In this document: piece after piece, positions 8,976-16,315 of the stretch | How the letters are laid out: every line of letters starts with the position of its first letter | Numbering within the stretch: position 1 is the stretch's first letter | Assembly: GCA_033854175.1 (NCBI GenBank) | Contig: JAWOKN010000056.1 | Coordinates: 1 to 64,000 of the forward strand | Reading direction: 5' to 3' | Source: DATKPE01 sp033854175 | GTDB taxonomy: Bacteria > Bacteroidota > Ignavibacteria > UBA10030 > SZUA-254 | DNA length: 64,000 nt | The notes under the pieces: model-generated | Told to the model about the DNA's origin: nothing | Databases searched by the model: none | Seen by the model: only the letters and a program-made list of their open reading frames with translations | Position numbers and translations under genes: made by a program

Positions 8976-9003
8976 GCAGGCCGGTGCAACAACACCGGCC
9001 TGC
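8976..9003. terminator. Strong 11-bp hairpin between convergent genes
   Basis: GCAGGCCGGTG (8976-8986), loop CAACAA, then CACCGGCCTGC (8993-9003) is a perfect stem between the cytochrome gene and the minus-strand feo operon, which converge here. No long T-run is present on either strand; it probably ends or stabilises both transcripts. Confidence 0.6.
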
Positions 9004-9022
9004 CTGTCATTCAGGAGACAAT

Positions 9023-9223
9023 TCAGAGCCGGTCAGGCTTCACCGGGCAGATCGACCGGTAGAAGCAGCCGGTGCATTCAAGCGCCTGGCGGGGAACCAC
9101 GGTAGTACACCGGGGGCAACGTTCGACGAAAGGATTCGTGACCTCGAGATGGCACTGCGGGCAGCGGCGGATTTCCGTGGCAAGTTTCTCCCGGAGGGCC
9201 ATTTCCGATGCCTTCAGATCCAT
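9023..9223 (-). CDS. Small Cys-rich zinc-ribbon-like protein downstream of feoB
   Basis: ATG 9223 lies 5 bases after the feoB stop, giving a 66-residue protein. It has an N-terminal helix (MDLKASEMALREKLATEI), then CPQC-x12-CPRC, a typical zinc ribbon, and a second group C-x2-C-x5-C (CTGCFYRSICP). It is the last gene of the feo operon, in the place where FeoC sits in enterobacteria. FeoC is a winged-helix protein with Fe-S cysteines; this one is not homologous as far as I can see, but the position and the Cys suggest an accessory role in Fe(II) uptake. The function is inferred only from context. Confidence 0.65.
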   Translation of the reverse strand: MDLKASEMALREKLATEIRRCPQCHLEVTNPFVERCPRCTTVVPRQALECTGCFYRSICPVKPDRL

Positions 9224-9228
9224 ACCCG

Positions 9229-11121
9229 TTACATCACAAAATGAGACACAACGCCGCCGACAAAAAAGGCCACGACCCAGGTACCGATCCAGATCACCAT
9301 CCCCTCCCTCCAGCCCCTCTCTTTGAGCATCACCATCAGTGAAGCGATGCACGGGACAAAGAGGGTAATGACGATAAGCGAAACGGCAATCTGCATCGGG
9401 TTGAGGGACATATGGTACAGACCGGCCGCGCCGAAATCTCGGCGGACGACGCCCATAATAAATGCGACAGCGGCCTCCGGGGGCAGCTGGAGCCAGTGGA
9501 CGACCAGGGGGGTAAGTTCGTGCTCGAGAAGATCCAGCAAACCGGTAAGCTGTGCGATACCGACCGCGAGTGCGCCCACAAAAAACCAGCCCGAGGCCTC
9601 CTTCATGAAATAATATGTCCGGACGGCGGTTTTCCTGAAGACATTTTCCATACGGGGCAATCTCATCGGCGGGAGATCCAGAAGAAGCGGGGCTGACGAG
9701 CCCGGCAGGACCCGGTCGAGCATCGTTCCGATAAGGACCAGAACGGCAAGGATCACCAGGACATAGACAGCGATCGGGCCCGGGCCCGCACCCGCAAGGA
9801 GCGCGGCGATGACGGCCATCTGGGCGGAGCAGGGGATGACAAACTGAAGAATTGCGGTGGCAATCGTCTTCTCGCGTTCAGAGCCGAGGAGGCGTGTAGT
9901 AATCGTTGCGGAGGTCACGCAGCCGAAGCCGAGAATCAGCGGAATGACGGCCCTTCCGTTCAGGCCGAGGTAGGTCAGAATGCGGTCCACCATCGTCGCC
10001 AGCCGCGGAAGGTACCCGCTATCCTCCATCAGAGAAAGAACGATATAGAACGAAATCACGAGCGGAAGCAGAAGAAAAAGAAGATACGTTGTGGTCATGG
10101 TCACAACGCCGTAAGGACCGACAAGGAGTGTATACCACCATGATGAGGGAGAAATCAGGGTGGCGGTGATCGTGCGGATCCACGGTTCCCAGAGATTGTT
10201 ACCGATCCGCTGCTCGGTAAAATTCACAACCAGCTGGGAAACAAACTTTCCGATAAAGAGATAGGCGACATACAATGCGGCGACAAGGATAGGGATCCCC
10301 GTGGAGGGCTTCAGGGCCCAGCGGCCGAGCCTGTCGGAAAACCGTCTTTTCGGGGAAGTATCCTGCATGACCTGGTTCACGAGATAATTCACCCGGTTGC
10401 GGCGGCTGATATAAATCTCATCGCGGAGCGTGCCGGGATTGACGCCGTGGCGCCGGGCGACAAACTGGTCCCCCTCGAGGACCAGCAGGGCCTCGGATTG
10501 TGAGCCGACCATGGAAAGGGTCTCATGGAGGTGGCCGTGGAGTTCCTCGCGCTGGGTCCCCTCGCGGGCGCCCAGGATGGCCTGATCGAGTTTTTCCAGC
10601 GTGACGCCGTTCACGGCGGTAACGGGAATGACACTGACGCCCAAAAAATTCGAAAGCTTCGGAATGTCGATACTGATATGAAAATCCCTCACCTCGTCCA
10701 TAAAATTCAGCAGCACCGTAATCTTCTTCCCCATATCGATCAGCTGCTGGGTCAGAAACAGGTCCCGTTCGAGGTGTGTCGCATCGACAACATTCAGAAC
10801 AATATCCGCGTCGAGGATGATATCGCGGGCGGCTTTCTCCTCATCATTAAACGACGAGACCCCATAGATGCCGGGTGTATCGAAGACATCATAATCGCGG
10901 TAGGAACCGCAGACAAGTTCGACGGTAGTCCCCGGATAATTCGAGACATCGACATTCATACCGGAAAGGGTATTAAAAATGATCGATTTCCCGACATTGG
11001 GATTGCCGGCAAGGACAATTTCCACGCGTCCGGTCTGTTTGCGGGGGGATCTCAGGCCGGGATGCTGGTGTCTATCCGAATGTTCCAGCGGGGGGCGGGA
11101 TAAAGGATCATCTGGTGTCAT
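9229..11121 (-). CDS. feoB: Ferrous iron transporter FeoB
   Basis: FeoB imports Fe(II) across the inner membrane. The 630-residue protein has an N-terminal G domain with GNPNVGKS (39-46), the switch Thr in GTT, DTPG (81-84) and NFMDE (139-143, the NxxD specificity motif), followed by a helical GDI-like region and a membrane domain with two Gate motifs (for example LPLVISFYIVLSLMEDSGYL and the region GFGCVTSATITTR). At 630 residues it is shorter than the E. coli protein (773), mostly in the soluble linker. It overlaps feoA by 14 bases, so the two are translationally coupled, and a zinc-ribbon gene follows. Confidence 0.95.
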   Translation of the reverse strand: MTPDDPLSRPPLEHSDRHQHPGLRSPRKQTGRVEIVLAGNPNVGKSIIFNTLSGMNVDVSNYPGTTVELVCGSYRDYDVFDTPGIYGVSSFNDEEKAARDIILDADIVLNVVDATHLERDLFLTQQLIDMGKKITVLLNFMDEVRDFHISIDIPKLSNFLGVSVIPVTAVNGVTLEKLDQAILGAREGTQREELHGHLHETLSMVGSQSEALLVLEGDQFVARRHGVNPGTLRDEIYISRRNRVNYLVNQVMQDTSPKRRFSDRLGRWALKPSTGIPILVAALYVAYLFIGKFVSQLVVNFTEQRIGNNLWEPWIRTITATLISPSSWWYTLLVGPYGVVTMTTTYLLFLLLPLVISFYIVLSLMEDSGYLPRLATMVDRILTYLGLNGRAVIPLILGFGCVTSATITTRLLGSEREKTIATAILQFVIPCSAQMAVIAALLAGAGPGPIAVYVLVILAVLVLIGTMLDRVLPGSSAPLLLDLPPMRLPRMENVFRKTAVRTYYFMKEASGWFFVGALAVGIAQLTGLLDLLEHELTPLVVHWLQLPPEAAVAFIMGVVRRDFGAAGLYHMSLNPMQIAVSLIVITLFVPCIASLMVMLKERGWREGMVIWIGTWVVAFFVGGVVSHFVM

Positions 11122-11380
11122 GGGGAACTTCGTCGATGACCGTCACGAGAATACTCCGTGCAAGTGTGTGGCCGATAGCGATCTGCTGTCGGTTTTTCTG
11201 GAGAACGATGGTTCCGCCCGGGAGGCGTTCCAGGCATTTGACGCGCTGCCCTTCATGGATCCCCAGCCGGACGAACTGGGGGTAATAATCGCCGCCGGGG
11301 ACCGAATGAATCTTCAACAATTGACCGACCTTGGTTTCGCTCATAGAGACGGGTTTCTTGCGGCTCTTCTTGTCAGTCAT
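11108..11380 (-). CDS. feoA: FeoA family protein
   Basis: FeoA is a small SH3-like cytoplasmic partner of FeoB. The core VGQLLKIHSVPGGDYYPQF ... LGIHEGQRVKCLERLPGG ... IAIGHTLARSI is the family pattern. The frame is open back to a GTG at 11413, with an ATG at 11407 preceded by AGGTG, but the sigma-54 promoter upstream predicts transcription from about 11411, so ATG 11380 (MTDKKS...) or ATG 11344 (MSETKVGQLL) is more likely. I give 11380. It is first in the feoA-feoB-zinc-ribbon operon. Confidence 0.88.
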   Translation of the reverse strand: MTDKKSRKKPVSMSETKVGQLLKIHSVPGGDYYPQFVRLGIHEGQRVKCLERLPGGTIVLQKNRQQIAIGHTLARSILVTVIDEVPHDTR

Positions 11381-11422
11381 GATATCATATCGATTAAATT
11401 CAAACATACTCACCTATTATCG

Positions 11423-11437
11423 GCAATTATTGTGCCA
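11423..11437 (-). promoter_or_regulatory. Sigma-54 (-24/-12) promoter of feoAB
   Basis: On the minus strand the sequence is TGGCAC-AATAA-TTGCC, with exactly ten bases between the invariant GG and GC. It matches the RpoN consensus at all key positions and predicts a transcript start near 11411. Sigma-54 promoters need an activator ATPase; one is encoded at 41733-43079. Confidence 0.8.
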
Positions 11438-11440
11438 CAA

Positions 11441-11460
11441 ATCGGATAAATCTATCCAAT
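11441..11460. promoter_or_regulatory. Palindromic operator next to the feo sigma-54 promoter
   Basis: ATCGGATA-AATC-TATCCAAT is an inverted repeat with one mismatch, three bases upstream of the -24 element on the minus strand. The same sequence, in perfect form and at almost the same distance from a sigma-54 promoter, occurs at 48966-48991 directly behind the rrf2 gene. It is a likely binding site of that Rrf2 regulator. Confidence 0.7.
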
Positions 11461-11545
11461 ATTTCAGATAAGGATTCCGCAAATCCGCAGACGGGGGAGG
11501 GAATGCCTATCATCTTTGATAAAACGAAAATCACACGGAAACCGA

Positions 11546-12874
11546 TCAGAGTAAAGAGAGTGCTTTCTGAAGATCATAAATGATATCCTCGGGATCCTCG
11601 AGGCCGATGGAAAGGCGCAGACCGCCCGGATCGAGTCCCCTTTCGAGCTGTTCGTCGAGCGGGAAAGCCGAATGCGTCATCGAGCTCGGATGTTCGACCA
11701 GAGTTCTGATCTGGCCGAGGCTGACTGCAAGGGTAATCGTATAGGCATTATGGGCGAGGGCATTAATAAACCTTTCGCCCTGGTCGTGCCGTTCCTTCGG
11801 TGTAGAACCGTGGAGGACAAAATAGAGGAGTGTGCCGGGGGAGAAATTCCCCTTATAGTCGCGCATCTGTTTCCGGGCAAGTTTAAACTGCGGAAACGAG
11901 GGTAATCCGGGATACCGGACGAAGGCGACGCGGGGCTCCTTCCGCAGGAATTCAGCCACCCGGTAGGTGCTCTCGATCTGCTGGCGGATACGGGTTGAAA
12001 GACTCGGGAGGCCATAGACCAGTATAGGCCAGGCGCTCTTAGCTGACAGTGTGCCGCCGAAATCCTTCCGGTAAAGGAGGAGCCGGTCATAGGACCAGCG
12101 GGGACCGACAACGACGCCCCCCATATCGGTGCCGAAACCGCAGATCCCCTTTGTAAGAGAATCGACGACAAAATCGGCACCCAATGTCAGGGGACGCTGG
12201 CAGAAGGGGGTGGCGAAGGTATTATCGATGACCAGATAGATCTTCCTTTCGGGGGATCTCCGGCGGTTCGCGCGGCGGATAATGCCGGCAATCGCGCCGA
12301 TATCGATAAGATCCAGAGTCGGGTTCACGGGGGACTCAAAATAGACGACGCGGGTGCGGTCGGTGATCTTCCGTTCAAGGTTTGCGGGTTTTCTCAGATC
12401 GACATAGGCCGTAGTGATCGTATACCGCGGGTACCAGTTAAGGAGAAGCGAATAGGTACAGCCGTACAAAACGGGGTGGGCGATAATTTCATCGGCGGTG
12501 CCGGTAAGTGTGCCGAGGACGGCCGAGATGGCTGCCATACCGGTCGCAAAAGTCACGGCCACCTCGCCCTGTTCGGCGTCGGCGAGGTTTTCCTCGAGGA
12601 TCTCCTTATTCGGTTCGCCGAGGCGGTCATAGATATAGATCGGGGCGCACGATGCAATCTTTCTGATTCCGTCGTGGTGGGCGAACTCTGCGAACCCCTG
12701 AGCGCCGCGCCGGGCGGTATCGAGGCGGAACGTCGAGGAGGAGGAAAGGGGCGGGACGACATGGTGGTTATAGTCCCACTTCTTGCTCGAGGCCTTTCCA
12801 TAAATAAGGCGCGTCTGCATTGAATACGGGCGCGCCTGATGTTTTTTACCTTTCTTCGGGCGTAAGGATTTCAT
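11546..12874 (-). CDS. Cys/Met-metabolism PLP enzyme (methionine gamma-lyase / O-acetylhomoserine sulfhydrylase type)
   Basis: The 442-residue protein belongs to the fold-type I gamma family: FATGMAAISAVLGTL (phosphate-binding region), SPVNPTLDLID, VIDNTF with the PLP-ring Asp D217, and the Schiff-base Lys K242 in DSLTKGICGFGTD. Such enzymes cleave methionine to methanethiol, ammonia and 2-oxobutyrate, or make homocysteine or cystathionine. A linear N-terminal extension of about 30 basic residues is unusual. It overlaps the preceding radical-SAM-like gene by 4 bases and is the last gene of the 2-oxoacid oxidoreductase run, which would fit lyase activity because 2-oxobutyrate is a substrate for such oxidoreductases. 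That choice is inference from context. Confidence 0.85.
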   Translation of the reverse strand: MKSLRPKKGKKHQARPYSMQTRLIYGKASSKKWDYNHHVVPPLSSSSTFRLDTARRGAQGFAEFAHHDGIRKIASCAPIYIYDRLGEPNKEILEENLADAEQGEVAVTFATGMAAISAVLGTLTGTADEIIAHPVLYGCTYSLLLNWYPRYTITTAYVDLRKPANLERKITDRTRVVYFESPVNPTLDLIDIGAIAGIIRRANRRRSPERKIYLVIDNTFATPFCQRPLTLGADFVVDSLTKGICGFGTDMGGVVVGPRWSYDRLLLYRKDFGGTLSAKSAWPILVYGLPSLSTRIRQQIESTYRVAEFLRKEPRVAFVRYPGLPSFPQFKLARKQMRDYKGNFSPGTLLYFVLHGSTPKERHDQGERFINALAHNAYTITLAVSLGQIRTLVEHPSSMTHSAFPLDEQLERGLDPGGLRLSIGLEDPEDIIYDLQKALSLL

Positions 12875-13860
12875 TTTTTCGTCTCATGTTGTTCCGGAAC
12901 GGGATCTGACAGAAGCAGTTCCCTGACCGTAGGGCAGGAGAGAACCTCCGATCGGAGTTTGGCCAGAACCTCCGAGTTATACCAGATCTCCCTGAAATTA
13001 TAATTATTCTCGCGGAGTTCGCCGCACGGGGTGCCGAGTGAGGCGCAGGGCTGGACCGAGCCTGTAGGCGAGATGAAGATAAAGCTCCTTCCGGCGAGGC
13101 ACCAGTGGGTCCACTCGACGCGGACCTTATGATTCTCCTGTTCCCCGTTTCCCTCACCCGGTGCCGCAACATCATGGAGGCCGTATTTGATGCACTGGGG
13201 AGAAAAATACATCCCCTTCGGGCTCAGGCGTTTAATCTGGGCGATCTTCGATATGAACTGGCCGATAAACTGGTCGGTATCGGCGTCCTGATCCTTCTCC
13301 GGAAGGAGGGCGGCGTCCCACGCCAGGTGGCAGTAGAGACCGTTTGCGGACTTCTGGAGTGCAAAGTCATGTTCAAAGGCCAGCTGGCGGGTATCGGGCT
13401 TATGGATACTGCTCCCGAGGTGGATTTCGTAGCCCGCCTTCTTGAGCCGCCGGATGCTGTTTTCCAGCGCCTGAAACTGCGTCGATTGCTTGAAACGGGT
13501 ATCCATATCCTCGGTGATCGCGCCATCCAGGAGAAGGCGGAAAACCTTGGGGCCGAAGATGACATACTTCTCGATCATTTCGTCGGTCAGCTCCTGGGGT
13601 GCGACCTCGATAATCATCTTCAGGCCGAGGGCGAACCCGTATTCGACAATCTGAAAAAGATCGGGGCGTTCGGCGACCTTTCTGCCGGTGAGGACGATAA
13701 TCGGTTTTGCGATGCGGGCGATGCTGTCGATGATCAGGAGGCATTCATGGGTAGTAAGGACATCGGGCTCTCCGGGTGTTTTTTTCCTTGAAAGCTGCCA
13801 GACGATCATCCTGGGGAAAAAATCCTCTTCTTCGCGGTGGCTGTGTGCTGGACCCTGCAT
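12871..13860 (-). CDS. Radical-SAM-like protein lacking the CX3CX2C cluster motif
   Basis: The 329-residue protein has the layout of a radical-SAM/SPASM enzyme: MIVWQLSRKK at the place of the cluster loop, then LIDSIARIAKPIIVLTGRK (normally ...FSGGEPL), RPDLFQIVEYGFALGLKMI, and a C-terminal block GRSFIFISPTGSVQPCASLG with WCLAG before it, like the SPASM-type tail of haem- and peptide-modifying relatives. The three cluster cysteines are absent (WQLSRKKTPGEPD), and the GGEP motif is GRKV, so it should not bind the SAM cluster. It may be a catalytically dead partner or a retained fold. Start ATG 13860 has GGAGA 6 bases upstream; it overlaps the PLP enzyme by 4 bases. Confidence 0.7.
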   Translation of the reverse strand: MQGPAHSHREEEDFFPRMIVWQLSRKKTPGEPDVLTTHECLLIIDSIARIAKPIIVLTGRKVAERPDLFQIVEYGFALGLKMIIEVAPQELTDEMIEKYVIFGPKVFRLLLDGAITEDMDTRFKQSTQFQALENSIRRLKKAGYEIHLGSSIHKPDTRQLAFEHDFALQKSANGLYCHLAWDAALLPEKDQDADTDQFIGQFISKIAQIKRLSPKGMYFSPQCIKYGLHDVAAPGEGNGEQENHKVRVEWTHWCLAGRSFIFISPTGSVQPCASLGTPCGELRENNYNFREIWYNSEVLAKLRSEVLSCPTVRELLLSDPVPEQHETKK

Positions 13861-13881
13861 AAAAAATCTCCTAAGAACGAG

Positions 13882-14268
13882 TTATGATGAACGTGATCTG
13901 GAACGGCGTGAAGCATGATGAACCGCTTCGATAGTTTCGACGACAAGGGGAAAATAGCGTTCGAGGGCGCACTCCTCGTCCTCGCGCAGCTGGCAATGCC
14001 CCGAGGCGGACTGGAACGTGCATTCGGTGCAGACGATCATATGCAGTTCGCGGAGATACCTCTCCATCGAATCCGCCTGCAGGTTTCCGACGATCTGGAC
14101 GATGCGGGGAAGCTGGGTCTGGAGGGGGCAGTCGAACTCGGCATCCAGCCGGCAGTTCCCGTGCCCGTCGCCGTCGAGGCAGACCCTGCAGACCTTCTCG
14201 CGGACGGCCTGCCAGTAGGCGTGTGCATCCTGGCGGGGGCGTTTTTCAGACCGCAATTTTCTTGCCAT
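13882..14268 (-). CDS. Cys-repeat protein, paralogue 1
   Basis: This 128-residue soluble protein contains two copies of C-x2-C-x8-C-x7-C: CRVC...NC...DC near residues 28-48 and CTEC...HC...EC near 87-107. Each is followed by a hydrophobic helix (PLQTQLPRIVQIV; ALERYFPLVVETIEAV). The neighbour at 14246-14587 has the same two repeats with identical spacing and overlaps it by 23 bases, so they arose by duplication and are translated together. Four Cys per module suit a zinc site or a [4Fe-4S] cluster. I recognise similar unnamed proteins in anaerobes but no function. The place in the oxidoreductase operon suggests a redox or cluster role. Confidence 0.75.
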   Translation of the reverse strand: MARKLRSEKRPRQDAHAYWQAVREKVCRVCLDGDGHGNCRLDAEFDCPLQTQLPRIVQIVGNLQADSMERYLRELHMIVCTECTFQSASGHCQLREDEECALERYFPLVVETIEAVHHASRRSRSRSS

Positions 14269-14587
14269 TATTCTTCACCGTCTCGATAATTTCGACAACA
14301 AGGGGGAAGTAGCGGTCGAGGGCGCACTCCAGTTTACTCCTCTTCCCGCAGAAAAGGTCGGGGGTCTGGAAATCGCAGTTTGCGCAGACAGTTTTCCTCA
14401 GGGCCGTGACATAGTCCCGGATATCGGGGGAATCGACGGCAGTGACCGACTGGACAATCTCGGGTAAAAAGTGTTTCAGGGGACATTCCTCACCGGCGGG
14501 GAGGCGGCAAAGGCCCGTGCCGTCGCCGTCCACGCACTTCCTGCAAATCCGGTTTTGGATCACCGGCCACAACTGATCGAGTTTCAT
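14246..14587 (-). CDS. Cys-repeat protein, paralogue 2
   Basis: The frame is open from 14686, but ATG 14587 (MKLDQLWPVIQNRICRKC) follows AAGGTGG and matches the start of paralogue 1, giving 113 residues. Two modules are seen: CRKC-VDGDGTGL-C-RLPAGEE-C and CANC-DFQTPDLF-C-GKRSKLE-C, each C-x2-C-x8-C-x7-C, with following helices LKHFLPEIVQSV and DRYFPLVVEIIETV. The DGDG between the second and third Cys of module 1 is shared with paralogue 1. The pair may form a heterodimer. Function unknown. Confidence 0.75.
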   Translation of the reverse strand: MKLDQLWPVIQNRICRKCVDGDGTGLCRLPAGEECPLKHFLPEIVQSVTAVDSPDIRDYVTALRKTVCANCDFQTPDLFCGKRSKLECALDRYFPLVVEIIETVKNNGKKIAV

Positions 14588-14636
14588 ACGCACCACCTTT
14601 CGCAAAAACGTGATATAAGAACAATAACAGTGTGAA

Positions 14637-14906
14637 TTATGATTGTACATCGTCAAAACGGGCCCTGATCTGATCGAGGACCTCAAACTTGCCCCGCAGG
14701 GTTTCCTTAGTCTTCTCGAGCAGTTCGATCGACTTCTTCTTATTAATGATCAGCTCATTGAGGATAGCCTTGACATCGGGGTAGGTGCAAGCGTCGCGAT
14801 AAAAGGCATACTGGAGGATCGCCTCCTTTTCCGTCGTACTTGCAAATTCCAGGGCATTGCACAACTCCCTGCATGATTGAACACAGTTCGGTTTTGTTTG
14901 CGGCAT
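14637..14906 (-). CDS. Small helical protein, ferritin-like hairpin
   Basis: ATG 14906 lies behind a clear GGAGG, giving 89 residues. Two long helices are predicted: SCRELCNALEFASTTEKEAI with LQYAFYRDACTYPD, and VKAILNELIINKKKSIELLE continuing to FEVLDQIR. Glu residues and a Cys trio near the N-terminus (C7, C11, C15 by my count, NCVQSCRELC) recall half of a ferritin/rubrerythrin four-helix bundle, but no full di-iron motif is visible in one chain. It lies 10 bases from the oxidoreductase gamma subunit and probably belongs to the same operon. Function unknown. Confidence 0.6.
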   Translation of the reverse strand: MPQTKPNCVQSCRELCNALEFASTTEKEAILQYAFYRDACTYPDVKAILNELIINKKKSIELLEKTKETLRGKFEVLDQIRARFDDVQS

Positions 14907-14916
14907 AGTGATCCTC

Positions 14917-15474
14917 CTAGACAATAGGTGTAGCTGCTTCGATAACGAGTTTTTCACCGCAGGAGAGGGCGCGCCGGTTGACGTCGAGGAGATGGTGATA
15001 CCGTTCCGGCAGGACGCTCTCGAGCGCCTTCATCACGGAAGAAAGCTGGACGACCTGGCAGACATTCAAAAACGCGCCAAGCATGACCATATTCTTCACC
15101 TTGAGGTTCTTCAGCTTAATAGCCTCCTTCTCGATATCAACCGGAAGGACGGTGATATCGGTGCGGGTGGGGGGGATGATGACATTGGAGCTGTCATAAA
15201 TCAGGATGCCGTTCGGTTTGATGGCCTTCTCGAACTTGTCCACGGACGGCTGGTTCATCGCGACGACGGCATCATAGCGGGTAACGATCGGTGAACTGAT
15301 CTCCTGGTTCGAAATGATGACGATACAATTGGCTGTGCCGCCCCGCATCTCGGGGCCATACGACGGCATCCATGAGACATGTTTTCCTTCAATCATCCCT
15401 GCATAGGTGAGGGTCATCCCCATCGAGAGAACCCCCTGCCCGCCAAAACCTGAGAACAAAATCTCGTGTGTCAT
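14917..15474 (-). CDS. 2-oxoacid:ferredoxin oxidoreductase, gamma subunit
   Basis: The 185-residue protein begins MTHEILFSGFGGQGVLSMG, the hallmark of the gamma (catalytic domain III-like) subunit, followed by SYGPEMRGGTANC. It completes the heterotetramer encoded by the next three upstream genes, which oxidises a 2-oxoacid to acyl-CoA and CO2 and reduces ferredoxin. Start ATG 15474 has AAAGGA upstream. The whole set 14917-17781 runs delta, alpha, beta, gamma in transcription order. Confidence 0.92.
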   Translation of the reverse strand: MTHEILFSGFGGQGVLSMGMTLTYAGMIEGKHVSWMPSYGPEMRGGTANCIVIISNQEISSPIVTRYDAVVAMNQPSVDKFEKAIKPNGILIYDSSNVIIPPTRTDITVLPVDIEKEAIKLKNLKVKNMVMLGAFLNVCQVVQLSSVMKALESVLPERYHHLLDVNRRALSCGEKLVIEAATPIV

Positions 15475-15525
15475 GTTCTGTTATCCTTTACGCTGTCAAA
15501 ATGAATTACCCTGACCGATCGTTGC

Positions 15526-16311
15526 TTATTTATGTTCGACGACTTTTCCGTCAACCTTGAGATCCCCGAGAGGGAAAACCGGGAGCATATTCTGTTCAAG
15601 CCATTTATTCGCCTCGACGGGGGTCATCTTCCAGCCCGAGGGGCAATTCGAGACGACCTCGATGAGGCAATAGCCCTTCTTTTCCTTCTGTGCCTGGAGG
15701 GCCTTCGTGATGGATTTCTTCAGGTGCCGGATCGCATTGGGTGTATGCACGGCCTGGCGGGTGACATAATAGGCGCCGGGGAGCATTGCGATAAGGTCTG
15801 TGACTTTTATCGGAAACCCGCAGTTGGCGACATCCCTCCCCTCGGGGGAGGTTGTGGTTTTCATGCCGAGGATAGTGGTGGGGGCCATCTGGCCTCCGGT
15901 CATGCCATAGATCGCGTTATTGATAAAAATCACGAGAATATTCTCGCCGCGGTTCGCTGCATGGATCGTCTCATTGGTGCCTATTGCCGCCAGGTCGCCG
16001 TCGCCCTGGTACGAGAAGACGATCTTATCGGGCCACATCCGTTTAATGCCGGTGGCGACTGCGGAGGCGCGGCCGTGGGCCGCCTCCTGCATATCGACAT
16101 CCAGGTAATGATAGGCGAAGACGGAGCACCCGACGGGAGCCACGCCGATCGTCTCGCTCTGGATGCCCATCTCCTGGACAACCTCCATCAGCACCTTATG
16201 GACGGCGCCGTGGCCGCAGCCCGGGCAATAGTGCATCGGTGTATCGGTCAGAGTTGCCGGTTTCGACCAAACGATTTCCATACCTTCGATACTTGTCTGA
16301 ACCTGGTTCAT
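15526..16311 (-). CDS. 2-oxoacid:ferredoxin oxidoreductase, beta (TPP-binding) subunit
   Basis: Start ATG 16311 lies 4 bases after the alpha-subunit stop and gives 261 residues; the longer frame to 16437 is only read-back into that gene. CPGCGHG carries the cluster/TPP-loop Cys, and GDGDLAAIG with NNAIYGMTGGQMAPTT is the thiamine-diphosphate/Mg2+ site. It pairs with alpha to decarboxylate the 2-oxoacid. Family resemblance is to the branched-chain (VOR) and 2-oxoglutarate (KOR) types; the substrate cannot be fixed from sequence. Confidence 0.92.
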   Translation of the reverse strand: MNQVQTSIEGMEIVWSKPATLTDTPMHYCPGCGHGAVHKVLMEVVQEMGIQSETIGVAPVGCSVFAYHYLDVDMQEAAHGRASAVATGIKRMWPDKIVFSYQGDGDLAAIGTNETIHAANRGENILVIFINNAIYGMTGGQMAPTTILGMKTTTSPEGRDVANCGFPIKVTDLIAMLPGAYYVTRQAVHTPNAIRHLKKSITKALQAQKEKKGYCLIEVVSNCPSGWKMTPVEANKWLEQNMLPVFPLGDLKVDGKVVEHK

Positions 16312-16315
16312 CGCA

